Of a DNA stretch of 64,000 nucleotides, positions 53,117-62,041 are shown one piece after another. The number at the start of each line of letters is the position of its first letter. The first letter of the stretch is position 1. The translations under genes and the position numbers were made by a program. The notes under the pieces were generated by a model. That model saw only the letters and a program-made list of their open reading frames with translations, searched no databases and had not been told where the DNA came from. Source of the DNA: Streptomyces sp. CB01635 (GTDB lineage Bacteria > Actinomycetota > Actinomycetes > Streptomycetales > Streptomycetaceae); contig NZ_NNBL01000007.1 of NCBI RefSeq assembly GCF_002803065.1, forward strand, positions 212,840 through 276,839. The letters are read 5' to 3'.

Positions 53117-53302
53117 TGGTCGGGTGCACACGGAGTGGCTGGTACGCTGTGTGACGGCCGTTTGTGTACGCGCCCTCAGGTCTCCGGTTATCCGGAATCT
53201 GAAGACTGCGCCCAGCGGACCTCGCCTCCCGAGTATCGGAAGCTCCCCTGAGATGTGGACCAGGGGCACTCGGTGGCCACGAACAGACTACGAGGAGTAC
53301 GC

Positions 53303-53590
53303 GTGTCGCTCGACGCCGCTACGAAGAAGCAGATCATCACCGAGTTCGGCCAGAAGGAGGGCGACACCGGCTCCCCCGAGGTCCAGGTCGCCATGCTGTC
53401 CCGCCGGATCTCGGACCTGACCGAGCACCTCAAGACGCACAAGCACGACCACCACTCCCGTCGTGGTCTGCTGATCCTGGTCGGCCAGCGTCGCCGCCTT
53501 CTGCAGTACCTGGCCAAGAAGGACATCCAGCGCTTCCGCGCCCTGGTCGAGCGCCTCGGCATCCGCCGCGGTGCGGCCGGCGCCCGCTAA
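53303..53590 (+). CDS. rpsO: 30S ribosomal protein S15
   Basis: S15 (95 residues) binds 16S rRNA in the central domain of the 30S subunit. The sequence matches the family throughout: DTGSPEVQVAMLSRRISDLT, THKHDHHSRRGLLILVGQRR and LLQYLAKKD. I chose the GTG behind CGAGGAGTACGC. The open frame extends 16 codons upstream without family similarity. A TACGCT about 155 bases upstream could be its -10 element. A hairpin and pnp follow, an order shared with many bacteria. Confidence 0.97.
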   Translation: MSLDAATKKQIITEFGQKEGDTGSPEVQVAMLSRRISDLTEHLKTHKHDHHSRRGLLILVGQRRRLLQYLAKKDIQRFRALVERLGIRRGAAGAR

Positions 53591-53959
53591 GACGCCGTGA
53601 AGGGAGCGGTTCCCACCGACAGGGGGCCGCTCCCTTTGCTGTACGTGCGAAGTGTCACAGACGCTTTGTAGTCTGGGAGACACGAACAAAAGCACCACCG
53701 CACGCATCACCGCATGCATGCACCGCATCGATGCACCGCCCCCAGTGGCACCGCATCACTGCGTACGCATCACCGCACGAGGAGAAGCGCACCCTCGCCG
53801 CCGCCGGTCCTCGGTAGTGGCCCCCGGGAGACGGATCCCGTCCACCCCGGGTGCTTCGATCGAAGACCGGCCCGCACACAAGGCGCGCTTCTCCGGCCCC
53901 GTCCCTCCGCCACACGGGCGGAACGGGACAAAAGACGAAAAGTAACGGAGAAAACGCTA
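53591..53959 (+). other. rpsO-pnp intergenic region
   Basis: No gene is seen in these 369 bases. They contain the rpsO terminator hairpin and, from 53692 to 53779, several imperfect copies of GCATCACCGCA-like units. In Streptomyces pnp is transcribed both from rpsO and from its own promoter, and the intergenic RNA is processed by RNase III; the promoter is not clear to me here. Confidence 0.55.
53600..53636 (+). terminator. Hairpin after rpsO
   Basis: Arms AAGGGAGCGG and CCGCTCCCTT are perfect, and the sequence after the stem starts with TGCT. It is likely a partial terminator or processing site between rpsO and pnp. Confidence 0.7.
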
Positions 53960-56176
53960 GTGGAGAACGAGACCCACTACGCCGAGGCCGTCATTGACAA
54001 CGGCACCTTCGGCACCCGCACCATCCGCTTCGAGACGGGCCGTCTGGCCCGTCAGGCCGCCGGCTCCGCCGTGGCGTACCTGGACGACGACACCATGGTG
54101 CTGTCGGCCACGAGCGCCTCGAAGAAGCCCAAGGACCAGCTCGACTTCTTCCCCCTCACGGTGGACGTCGAGGAGCGGATGTACTCGGCCGGCAAGATCC
54201 CCGGCTCCTTCTTCCGCCGTGAGGGCCGTCCCTCCGAGGACGCGGTCCTGACCTGCCGCCTCATCGACCGCCCGCTGCGTCCGTCCTTCAAGAAGGGCCT
54301 TCGCAACGAGATCCAGGTCGTCGAGACGGTCATGGCGCTCAACCCCGACCACCTGTACGACGTGGTCGCCATCAACGCCGCCTCCTGCTCCACGCAGCTG
54401 GCCGGCCTGCCCTTCTCCGGCCCGGTCGGCGGCACCCGTGTCGCGCTGATCAAGGGCCAGTGGGTCGCGTTCCCGACGCACACCGAGCTCGAGGACGCCG
54501 TCTTCGACATGGTCGTCGCCGGTCGCGTCCTCGAGGACGGCGACGTCGCGATCATGATGGTCGAGGCCGAGGCCACCGAGAAGACCATCGAGCTCGTCAA
54601 GGGCGGCGCCCAGGCGCCGACCGAAGAGGTCGTCGCCGCCGGTCTCGAGGCCGCGAAGCCCTTCATCAAGGTCCTCTGCAAGGCCCAGTCGGAGCTGGCC
54701 GCCAAGGCCGCCAAGCCGACCGGCGAGTTCCCGATCTTCCTCGACTTCGAGGACGACGTGCTCGAGGCCCTCACGGCCGCCGTCAAGACCGAGCTCGCCC
54801 AGGCGCTCACCATCGCCGGCAAGCAGGACCGCGAGGCCGAGCTCGACCGCGTCAAGGGTCTGGCCGCCGAGAAGCTGCTCCCGAAGTTCGAGGGCCGCGA
54901 GAAGGAGATCTCGGCGGCGTACCGCGCGCTGACGAAGTCCCTGGTCCGCGAGCGCGTCATCAAGGACAAGGTCCGCATCGACGGCCGTGGCGTCACGGAC
55001 ATCCGTACGCTCGCCGCCGAGGTCGAGGCCATCCCGCGCGTTCACGGCTCGGCGCTCTTCGAGCGTGGCGAGACCCAGATCCTGGGCGTCACCACCCTCA
55101 ACATGCTCCGTATGGAGCAGCAGCTGGACACCCTTTCGCCGGTGACCCGCAAGCGCTACATGCACAACTACAACTTCCCGCCCTACTCGGTCGGCGAGAC
55201 GGGCCGCGTCGGCGCCCCGAAGCGCCGCGAGATCGGCCACGGTGCGCTCGCCGAGCGCGCCATCGTGCCGGTCCTGCCGACGCGCGAGGAGTTCCCGTAC
55301 GCGATCCGCCAGGTCTCCGAGGCCCTCGGTTCCAACGGCTCGACGTCCATGGGCTCGGTCTGCGCCTCCACCATGTCGCTGCTGAACGCCGGTGTGCCGC
55401 TGAAGGCCCCCGTCGCCGGTATCGCCATGGGCCTGATCTCCCAGGAGATCAAGGGCGAGACGCACTACGTCGCCCTCACCGACATCCTCGGTGCGGAGGA
55501 CGCCTTCGGTGACATGGACTTCAAGGTCGCCGGCACCAAGGACTTCGTCACCGCTCTCCAGCTCGACACCAAGCTGGACGGCATCCCGGCCTCCGTCCTG
55601 GCCGCGGCCCTCAAGCAGGCCCGCGACGCCCGCCTCCACATCCTCGACGTGATGATGGAAGCGATCGACACGCCGGACGAGATGTCCCCGAACGCCCCGC
55701 GGATCATCACGGTCAAGATCCCCGTGGACAAGATCGGTGAGGTCATCGGCCCGAAGGGCAAGATGATCAACCAGATCCAGGAGGACACCGGCGCCGACAT
55801 CACGATCGAGGACGACGGCACCATCTACATCGGTGCCCAGCAGGGCTCGCAGGCCGAGGCCGCGCGCGCCACGATCAACTCGATCGCCAACCCGACCATG
55901 CCGGAGGTCGGCGAGCGTTACCTGGGCACCGTCGTGAAGACGACGACCTTCGGTGCGTTCGTGTCCCTGCTCCCGGGCAAGGACGGCCTGCTGCACATCT
56001 CGCAGATCCGCAAGCTGGCCGGCGGCAAGCGCGTGGAGAACGTCGAGGACGTTCTCGGCGTGGGCGCCAAGGTCCAGGTCGAGATCGCCGAGATCGACTC
56101 CCGCGGCAAGCTCTCCCTCATCCCCGTCGTCGAGGGCGAAGAGGGCGACGAGACGAAGGACGACACCGACAAGTGA
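53960..56176 (+). CDS. pnp: Polynucleotide phosphorylase
   Basis: PNPase (738 residues) degrades RNA 3' to 5' by phosphorolysis and can add 3' tails, an important activity in Streptomyces RNA decay. Two RNase PH domains (about 15-150 and 340-560, the second with ILGVTTLNMLRMEQQLDTL) flank a helical domain. A KH domain (KIGEVIGPKGKMINQI) and an S1 domain (YLGTVVKTTTFGAFVSLLPG) follow. The GTG after ACGGAG gives the conserved ENETHYAEAVIDNG start. An upstream in-frame extension is unlikely. The stop overlaps the peptidase gene by four bases. Confidence 0.97.
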   Translation: MENETHYAEAVIDNGTFGTRTIRFETGRLARQAAGSAVAYLDDDTMVLSATSASKKPKDQLDFFPLTVDVEERMYSAGKIPGSFFRREGRPSEDAVLTCRLIDRPLRPSFKKGLRNEIQVVETVMALNPDHLYDVVAINAASCSTQLAGLPFSGPVGGTRVALIKGQWVAFPTHTELEDAVFDMVVAGRVLEDGDVAIMMVEAEATEKTIELVKGGAQAPTEEVVAAGLEAAKPFIKVLCKAQSELAAKAAKPTGEFPIFLDFEDDVLEALTAAVKTELAQALTIAGKQDREAELDRVKGLAAEKLLPKFEGREKEISAAYRALTKSLVRERVIKDKVRIDGRGVTDIRTLAAEVEAIPRVHGSALFERGETQILGVTTLNMLRMEQQLDTLSPVTRKRYMHNYNFPPYSVGETGRVGAPKRREIGHGALAERAIVPVLPTREEFPYAIRQVSEALGSNGSTSMGSVCASTMSLLNAGVPLKAPVAGIAMGLISQEIKGETHYVALTDILGAEDAFGDMDFKVAGTKDFVTALQLDTKLDGIPASVLAAALKQARDARLHILDVMMEAIDTPDEMSPNAPRIITVKIPVDKIGEVIGPKGKMINQIQEDTGADITIEDDGTIYIGAQQGSQAEAARATINSIANPTMPEVGERYLGTVVKTTTFGAFVSLLPGKDGLLHISQIRKLAGGKRVENVEDVLGVGAKVQVEIAEIDSRGKLSLIPVVEGEEGDETKDDTDK

Positions 56177-57552
56177 CGTCCCGTAGCTCCAAGGCGACGG
56201 CCCGCACCTCCTCGGAGGCGCGGGCCGTCGCCCGTACCCAAACCCTGATCAAGGGCGAGAACGGCATCGGTACGGTCCGCAGGACCACCCTCCCCGGCGG
56301 CCTGCGCATCGTCACCGAGACGCTGCCCTCCGTACGCTCCGCGACCTTCGGTATCTGGGCGAACGTCGGCTCCCGCGACGAGACGCCCACGCTGAACGGC
56401 GCGACGCATTACCTCGAGCACCTCCTCTTCAAGGGCACCTCGCGCCGGAGCGCCCTCGACATCTCCTCCACGATCGACGCGGTCGGCGGCGAGATGAACG
56501 CCTTCACGGCGAAGGAGTACACGTGCTACTACGCGCGCGTGCTCGACACCGACCTCCCCCTCGCGATCGACGTCGTCTGCGACATGCTGACCGGCTCCCT
56601 CATCGAGGAAGCGGACGTCGACGCCGAGCGCGGTGTGATCCTCGAAGAGATCGCGATGACGGAGGACGACCCGGGCGACTGTGTGCACGACCTGTTCGCG
56701 CACACCATGCTCGGCGACACCCCGCTGGGCCGCCCGGTCCTCGGCACGGTCGACACGATCAACGCGCTGAACCGCGGCCAGATCGCCCGCTTCTACAAGA
56801 AGCACTACGACCCGACGCACCTCGTCGTCGCCGCCGCGGGCAACGTCGACCACAACAAGGTCGTACGCCAGGTGCGCGCCGCCTTCGAGAAGGCCGGCGC
56901 CCTCACCCGCACCGACGCCGTCCCCATGGCCCCGCGCGACGGCCGCAAGCCCGTGCGCGCGGCCGGCCGCATGGAGCTCCTCGGCCGCAAGACCGAGCAG
57001 GCCCACGTCATCCTCGGCATGCCGGGCCTCGCCCGCACCGACGAGCGCCGCTGGGCCATGGGCGTCCTCAACACCGCCCTGGGCGGCGGCATGTCGTCCC
57101 GCCTCTTCCAGGAGGTCAGGGAGAAGCGCGGCCTCGCCTACAGCGTGTACTCGTACACGTCTGGCTTCGCGGACTGCGGCCTCTTCGGGGTCTACGCGGG
57201 CTGCCGGCCCAGCCAGGTCCACGACGTGCTCAAGATCTGCCGCGACGAGCTCACCCACGTCGCGGAGCACGGCCTGTCCGACGACGAGATCGGCCGCGCC
57301 ATCGGCCAGCTCTCCGGCTCCACGGTCCTCGGCCTCGAGGACACCGGCGCCCTCATGAACCGCATCGGCAAGAGCGAGCTCTGCTGGGGCGAGCAGATGT
57401 CCGTCAGCGACATGCTGGAGGAGATCTCCTCGGTCACCCCCGACGAGGTGCGCGCGGTGGCCCGCGACATCCTGGGGCAGCGCCCCTCGCTGTCGGTCAT
57501 CGGCCCGCTCAAGGACAAGCAGGCGGCGCGCCTGCACGAAGCGGTGGCGTAG
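56173..57552 (+). CDS. M16 family zinc metallopeptidase
   Basis: This is a 459-residue peptidase of the M16B (processing-peptidase-like) family. The inverted zinc motif HYLEH (His79, Glu82, His83) is present in GATHYLEHLLFKGTSRR, with the downstream glutamate in ERGVILEEIAMTEDDP. The C-terminal domain contains GGGMSSRLFQEVREKRGLAY, also conserved. It is coupled to pnp by a GTGA overlap, an arrangement usual in actinobacteria. Its substrate is unknown. Confidence 0.93.
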   Translation: MTSRSSKATARTSSEARAVARTQTLIKGENGIGTVRRTTLPGGLRIVTETLPSVRSATFGIWANVGSRDETPTLNGATHYLEHLLFKGTSRRSALDISSTIDAVGGEMNAFTAKEYTCYYARVLDTDLPLAIDVVCDMLTGSLIEEADVDAERGVILEEIAMTEDDPGDCVHDLFAHTMLGDTPLGRPVLGTVDTINALNRGQIARFYKKHYDPTHLVVAAAGNVDHNKVVRQVRAAFEKAGALTRTDAVPMAPRDGRKPVRAAGRMELLGRKTEQAHVILGMPGLARTDERRWAMGVLNTALGGGMSSRLFQEVREKRGLAYSVYSYTSGFADCGLFGVYAGCRPSQVHDVLKICRDELTHVAEHGLSDDEIGRAIGQLSGSTVLGLEDTGALMNRIGKSELCWGEQMSVSDMLEEISSVTPDEVRAVARDILGQRPSLSVIGPLKDKQAARLHEAVA

Positions 57553-57588
57553 CCCACCCGTTCGCAACTCGCGTAAGGAACGAAGAAG

Positions 57589-58344
57589 ATGAGCAAGCTG
57601 CGCGTGGCGGTCCTCGGCGCCGGGGGCCGCATCGGCTCCGAGGCCGTACGGGCCGTCGAGGCCGCCGACGACATGGAACTGGTCGCGGCCCTCGGCCGGG
57701 GCGACAAGCTGGAGACCCTCACGGAGTCCGGCGCCCAGGTCGCGGTCGAACTGACCACGCCCGACTCGGTGATGGACAACCTCGACTTCTGCGTACGCCA
57801 CGGCATCCACGCCGTCGTCGGCACCACCGGCTGGACCGACGACCGTCTCGCCAAGCTCACCACCTGGCTCGCGGACTCCCCGCAGACAGGCGTGCTCATC
57901 GCCCCGAACTTCTCCATCGGGGCCGTCCTCACCATGAAGTTCGCCGAGGCCGCGGCGCCGTACTTCGAGTCCGTCGAGGTCATCGAGCTGCACCACCCGA
58001 AGAAGGTGGACGCGCCCAGCGGCACGGCCGCCCGTACGGCGCAGCTCATCGCGGCGGCCCGTGAGAAGGCCGGCAGCGCCCCGCAGCCGGACGCCACGGC
58101 CACCGCTCTCGACGGCGCCCGCGGCGCGGACGTCGACGGCGTCCCGGTCCACTCCGTGCGCATGCGAGGCCTCCTCGCCCACCAGGAGGTCCTCCTGGGC
58201 GGCGAGGGCGAGACGCTGACCATCCGCCACGACTCGCTGCACCACAGCAGCTTCATGCCGGGCATCCTGCTCGGCGCCCGCCGCGTCGTGACCACTCCCG
58301 GCCTCACCTTCGGCCTGGAACACTTCCTCGACCTGAACGTCTGA
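57589..58344 (+). CDS. dapB: 4-hydroxy-tetrahydrodipicolinate reductase
   Basis: DapB (251 residues) reduces the product of DapA to tetrahydrodipicolinate in lysine and diaminopimelate synthesis. The nucleotide-binding motif is VLGAGGRIGSEAVRAV. The catalytic/substrate-binding segment is ELHHPKKVDAPSGTA (His-His and Lys), and the C-terminus has HDSLHHSSFMPGILLGAR. It lies 36 bases after the M16 peptidase gene, with dapA 2.7 kb further on. The ATG follows AAGGAACGAAG. Confidence 0.96.
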   Translation: MSKLRVAVLGAGGRIGSEAVRAVEAADDMELVAALGRGDKLETLTESGAQVAVELTTPDSVMDNLDFCVRHGIHAVVGTTGWTDDRLAKLTTWLADSPQTGVLIAPNFSIGAVLTMKFAEAAAPYFESVEVIELHHPKKVDAPSGTAARTAQLIAAAREKAGSAPQPDATATALDGARGADVDGVPVHSVRMRGLLAHQEVLLGGEGETLTIRHDSLHHSSFMPGILLGARRVVTTPGLTFGLEHFLDLNV

Positions 58345-58352
58345 CGGACTCC

Positions 58353-58805
58353 ATGCGCGCAAAGCTCACCTACCTCGTCACCGCCCTCGTCCTGGTCTTC
58401 TACTTCGTCCTGGTCGGCAGCCGTGGCCTGCTCCTCATCGAGCAGGGCACCCTGCTCACCGTCACGTTCGGCGTGGCCGTGCTGATCCTGCCGGTGATCG
58501 GCCTGTGGTTCCTCTGGGCCAACACCCAGTTCGTCCGCAAGGCGAACCGCCTCGCCGATCTCCTGGAGGCCGAGGGCGGCCTGCCCGTGGACGAGCTGCG
58601 CCGCGACCAGTACGGCCGCATCGACCGCGACTCCGCCGACGAGGTCTTCGCCCGGCGCAAGGCGGAGACCGAGGACACCCCGGGAGACTGGCGCTGCTGG
58701 TTCCGCCTCGCCGTGGCCTACCGCGACGCCAGGGACACCCCGCGCGCCCGCAAGGCGATGCAGCGCGCCATCGCCCTGCAGGAGGGCAGGACGGTCAGCG
58801 TCTGA
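58353..58805 (+). CDS. Small conserved membrane protein
   Basis: This 150-residue protein begins 8 bases after dapB. Two membrane helices (about 7-23, VTALVLVFYFVLVGSRG, and 31-54, LLTVTFGVAVLILPVIGLWFL) precede a cytosolic domain. That domain contains DTPGDWRCWFRLAVAYRDARD, which looks like one TPR-like helical pair. A known function is not recognised. It forms an operon with dapB and ends at a long perfect terminator. Confidence 0.8.
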   Translation: MRAKLTYLVTALVLVFYFVLVGSRGLLLIEQGTLLTVTFGVAVLILPVIGLWFLWANTQFVRKANRLADLLEAEGGLPVDELRRDQYGRIDRDSADEVFARRKAETEDTPGDWRCWFRLAVAYRDARDTPRARKAMQRAIALQEGRTVSV

Positions 58806-58828
58806 GGACGTGTGCGTCCCGAGTACAT

Positions 58829-58866
58829 GTGAAGGGCCGCGCCGGTGTTCCGGCGCGGCCCTTCAC
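58829..58866. terminator. Bidirectional terminator
   Basis: Perfect 17-base arms (GTGAAGGGCCGCGCCGG and its complement) close on TGTT. It lies between convergent genes and can serve both. Confidence 0.92.
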
Positions 58867-58877
58867 GTATGCCTTGT

Positions 58878-59438
58878 TCAGGCGTGCTGCGGCCGGTACT
58901 CCTCGGCCCACACCTCGATCGTGTCCGACGCCCGGTCGAAGGCCTCGGTCCGCGCGAGGAAGTCCGCGCCGTGACTGGTGACCAGGGCCGAGCTCTCATC
59001 GGCCTTGTCCCGCCGTACGAGGAGCAGCGCCTGCCCCTGCACCGTGCGGGGGAGTCCGAGCCAGCGGACCGGCTGCTGGACCGTACGGACCGTCACGACC
59101 TGGGCCCACGGGACCGTCTGGGTCTGGAAGAAGGCCACCCGGCGCAGGCCGTGCGCGCTCACCCACGTCCCCATCCGCAGCAGCCGCAGGGCCGACCCGA
59201 TGATGAGCAGCGCGATGAGACCGCACACCGCGCCCCCGCCGAGACCACCCGTGAAGGCGATGATCACCGCGGCGAACATGACGTACGAGGCGAGCAGCAG
59301 GAGCAGTGCGGCGAATCCCACGCGCCACGGCCCCGGCCGGTAGGGACGCCGCCATTGGTCGCGATCGTCGAAGGGCAGCGCGACATCGTCGGCCACCTCG
59401 TCAAAAGCGCGGTCGGCCGTCAGGAAGGGCAGGGGCAC
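58878..59438 (-). CDS. PH-domain-like membrane protein
   Basis: This 186-residue protein has two closely spaced helices (about 43-60, FAALLLLLASYVMFAAVI, and 68-86, GAVCGLIALLIIGSALRLL) in its N-terminal half. A bacterial PH-like domain follows (TWVSAHGLRRVAFFQTQTVP, then WAQVVTVRTVQQPV), ending with a short helix. The function is unknown. It is convergent with the dapB-linked gene and shares its terminator. Confidence 0.75.
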   Translation of the reverse strand: MPLPFLTADRAFDEVADDVALPFDDRDQWRRPYRPGPWRVGFAALLLLLASYVMFAAVIIAFTGGLGGGAVCGLIALLIIGSALRLLRMGTWVSAHGLRRVAFFQTQTVPWAQVVTVRTVQQPVRWLGLPRTVQGQALLLVRRDKADESSALVTSHGADFLARTEAFDRASDTIEVWAEEYRPQHA

Positions 59439-59542
59439 GACTGGTCCTCACTCAATCCACGCTGTATTCGGGCTGTGCCCGGTGAGGCTACCTAGGCGTG
59501 CGCCTGCCTTCCACCCCTGGGGGCCGGACGGGGGCAGGCCGG

Positions 59543-59782
59543 TCAGCGACTGTCGGACGCTTCGGACTGCTGCGTGTGCGCCGGTGCCTGACCGGACGAC
59601 AGGGCGGGCATCCCCAGGAGCAGGGCGCCCACGAGCCCGGCGACGACGGTGAGGCCGACGAGCGAGCGACCGGCGATCTGGCCGGCCGACGCGCGTTCGC
59701 GCGGGGGCGGAGTGACGTTACTGCGGAACTTGTCGGCTTCGGCGATGAAGGCGAACGGAACGGGCTCGCGCCGACGGAACAT
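59543..59782 (-). CDS. Small single-pass membrane protein
   Basis: This 79-residue protein has a cytosolic FAFIAEADKFRSNVTPPPRE, then one helix (about 42-62, LVGLTVVAGLVGALLLGMPAL) and a short polar tail. The ATG is preceded by GAGGAGAAGC. It lies opposite to thyX across 275 bases. Its even GC3 bias and clean layout suggest a real gene; function unknown. Confidence 0.68.
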   Translation of the reverse strand: MFRRREPVPFAFIAEADKFRSNVTPPPRERASAGQIAGRSLVGLTVVAGLVGALLLGMPALSSGQAPAHTQQSEASDSR

Positions 59783-60057
59783 GGGTGCTGCTTCTCCTCG
59801 TCAAGATCGAAACGTTCGGATCACGGAACGGCTCCGGCCATCGAATGAGGTCAGAGCGCCGAGAGCGGCGAACGAACCGCCCCGTTACCCATACAGACGT
59901 ACGGATGCCCCAAAAGGTGCCCTGTTTCGCCGAATTAACAGAAGTTCGGCGATGTTCGGATCGGAATGTCGCGAGGCGCGACCGAATGCCCCGTTGTCAG
60001 AGCCTGCCCGTAGAGTGGGCGCCGCCCGAGCGAAGTGATGGAAGGACCCCTCGAACC

Positions 60058-60798
60058 GTGACCGAAACCCCTGCTGACGACCTCAAGCCGACCTTCCGCG
60101 GCGACGTGACGGTCGAGCTGGTCAAGCACACCGCGAGCGACACCGACGTGCTGTTCGCCGCCCGCGTCTCCACCGCGGGAGAGCAGTCCCTCGACGAGCT
60201 GACCAAGGACCCGGAGCGCTCCAAGGGCCTGATCAACTTCCTGATGCGGGACCGTCACGGCAGCCCCTTCGAGCACAACTCGATGACGTTCTTCATCAAC
60301 GCCCCGATCTTCGTGTTCCGCGAGTTCATGCGACACCGCGCGGGCTGGTCGTACAACGAGGAGTCGGGCCGCTACAGGGAGCTCCAGCCGGTCTTCTACG
60401 TCCCGGAGGCCTCCCGCAAGCTGGTGCAGCAGGGCCGCCCCGGCAAGTACCAGTTCGTCGAGGGCACGCAGGGCCAGCAGGAGCTCACCGGCCGCGTGAT
60501 GGAGGACTCGTACCGCCAGGCGTACGAGGCGTACCAGGAGATGCTCGCCGCGGGCGTCGCCCGCGAGGTGGCCCGTTCGGTCCTCCCGGTCGGCCTTTTC
60601 TCTTCGATGTACGCGACGTGCAACGCACGCTCCCTGATGCACTTCCTCGGCCTGCGCACCCAGCACGAGCTGGCCAAGGTCCCGTCCTTCCCGCAGCGGG
60701 AGATCGAGATGGTCGGCGAGAAGATGGAGGCGGAGTGGGCCAAGCTCATGCCGCTCACCTACGCCGCATTCAACGGGAACGGCCGGGTCGCGCCGTAG
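60058..60798 (+). CDS. thyX: FAD-dependent thymidylate synthase
   Basis: ThyX (246 residues) makes dTMP from dUMP with methylenetetrahydrofolate and FAD. The ThyX signature RHRAGWSYNEESGRY (RHR-x7-8-S type) is present, preceded by SPFEHNSMTFFI. Further family segments are RSVLPVGLFSSMYATCNARS and HFLGLRTQHELAK. I chose the GTG after GGAAGGACCCC; the open frame runs upstream without similarity. A TAGAGT at 60011-60016 may be the -10 element. A hairpin terminator follows. Confidence 0.96.
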   Translation: MTETPADDLKPTFRGDVTVELVKHTASDTDVLFAARVSTAGEQSLDELTKDPERSKGLINFLMRDRHGSPFEHNSMTFFINAPIFVFREFMRHRAGWSYNEESGRYRELQPVFYVPEASRKLVQQGRPGKYQFVEGTQGQQELTGRVMEDSYRQAYEAYQEMLAAGVAREVARSVLPVGLFSSMYATCNARSLMHFLGLRTQHELAKVPSFPQREIEMVGEKMEAEWAKLMPLTYAAFNGNGRVAP

Positions 60799-60895
60799 CC
60801 AGGGGAACGTGGATTCGGTACAGATGTACGGTTCAGCCGTGCGAAGTGTCCGTATTGCGGCATTTCGGAAAGTTCATCTAGCCTGATCAAACGGA

Positions 60896-60933
60896 CCCGG
60901 CACTGCTTGAACCCCCGAGCAGGCAGTGCCGGG
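60896..60933 (+). terminator. Terminator after thyX
   Basis: Perfect 11-base arms CCCGGCACTGC and GCAGTGCCGGG are separated by 16 bases, about 100 bases after thyX. Confidence 0.75.
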
Positions 60934-60993
60934 ATCCACCCCCGCCACACCCCCTGGTATCCCCCGAGGGGGGACCGCGCGCTGAGCAGCGAG

Positions 60994-61009
60994 TAGCGTA
61001 TTACCCATG
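60994..61009 (+). promoter_or_regulatory. Candidate -10 element and leaderless start of dapA
   Basis: TAGCGT ends 7 bases before the ATG of dapA, and no purine-rich ribosome-binding site lies between. If used, transcription would begin at or next to the A of the ATG, giving a leaderless mRNA, which is common in Streptomyces. The -35 region (GGGACC-like) is poor. Confidence 0.4.
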
Positions 61010-61906
61010 GCTCCGACCTCCACTCCGCAGATCCCCTTCGGGCGGGTCCTCACCGCTATGGTCACGCCGTTCGCGGCGGACGGCGCACTTGACCTCGACG
61101 GCGCGCAGCGACTCGCCGCCCACCTGGTGGACGCAGGCAACGACGGACTCGTCGTCAACGGCACCACCGGCGAGTCCCCGACCACCAGCGACGCGGAGAA
61201 ATCGGATCTCGTACGAGCCGTGCGACAGGCGGTCGGCGACCGTGCCCATGTCATCGCCGGCGTCGGTACGAACGACACCCGCCACAGCATCGAGCTCGCG
61301 CGCGCCGCCGAAAAGGCCGGAGCGCACGGCCTGCTCACGGTGACGCCGTACTACAACAAGCCCCCGCAGGAAGGCCTCCTGCGACACTTCACCGCGATCG
61401 CCGACGCCACCGAGCTGCCGGTGATGCTGTACGACATCCCGGGCCGCAGCGGCGTACCCATCAACACCGAGACGATCGTCCGCCTCGCGGAGCACCCGCG
61501 CATCGTCGCCAACAAGGACGCCAAGGGCGACCTCGGCCGCGCGAGCTGGGCCATCGCCCGCTCCGGCCTCGCCTGGTACTCCGGCGACGACATGCTCAAC
61601 CTGCCGCTGCTCTCCGTGGGCGCGGTCGGCTTCGTCTCCGTCGTCGGCCATGTCGTCACCCCCGAGCTGCGCGCCATGCTCGACGCGTTCGTCAGCGGCG
61701 ACGTGCAGAAGGCCACCGAGATCCACCAGAAGCTGCTCCCGGTCTTCACCGGCATGTTCCGCACGCAGGGCGTCATCACGACCAAGGCGGCACTCGCCCT
61801 CCAGGGCCAGCCCGCCGGTCCGCTGCGTCTGCCCCTCGTGGAGCTGACGCCCGACGAGACCGCCCAGCTCAAGATCGATCTCGCCGCGGGCGGGGTACAG
61901 CTCTAA
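61007..61906 (+). CDS. dapA: 4-hydroxy-tetrahydrodipicolinate synthase
   Basis: DapA (299 residues) condenses pyruvate with aspartate semialdehyde, the first committed step to lysine and diaminopimelate. The Schiff-base lysine is Lys170 in IVANKDAKGDL. Tyr142 in MLYDIPGRSGV and the GTTGESPTTSDAEK substrate loop are conserved. The ATG has no visible ribosome-binding site but lies right after a -10-like TAGCGT, so the transcript may be leaderless. RNase J follows after 135 bases. Confidence 0.96.
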   Translation: MAPTSTPQIPFGRVLTAMVTPFAADGALDLDGAQRLAAHLVDAGNDGLVVNGTTGESPTTSDAEKSDLVRAVRQAVGDRAHVIAGVGTNDTRHSIELARAAEKAGAHGLLTVTPYYNKPPQEGLLRHFTAIADATELPVMLYDIPGRSGVPINTETIVRLAEHPRIVANKDAKGDLGRASWAIARSGLAWYSGDDMLNLPLLSVGAVGFVSVVGHVVTPELRAMLDAFVSGDVQKATEIHQKLLPVFTGMFRTQGVITTKAALALQGQPAGPLRLPLVELTPDETAQLKIDLAAGGVQL

Positions 61907-61988
61907 ACACAGACTTCACAACTGAATACGCACGACCGCAGGGCACAGCTCCTGCACCCACACAAGACAACTGCTACTGCACGAACGT

Positions 61989-62027
61989 CACGCGCGCCAC
62001 GTGCCTAACAGGTACGTGGCGCGCGTG
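61989..62027 (+). other. Long hairpin directly upstream of the RNase J start
   Basis: Arms CACGCGCGCCACGTGCC and GGTACGTGGCGCGCGTG pair over about 17 bases (one G-U) around TAACA. The right arm ends 14 bases before the TTG start and next to the ribosome-binding site GAGGAGAG. It could terminate dapA, since a short T run follows, or control translation of the ribonuclease. Confidence 0.75.
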
Positions 62028-62041
62028 GTGAGGAGAGTCTT

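Noticed and set aside
53957..58362. Two long minus-strand frames opposite pnp, the M16 gene and dapB
   Set aside because: They are shadows of strongly conserved housekeeping genes.
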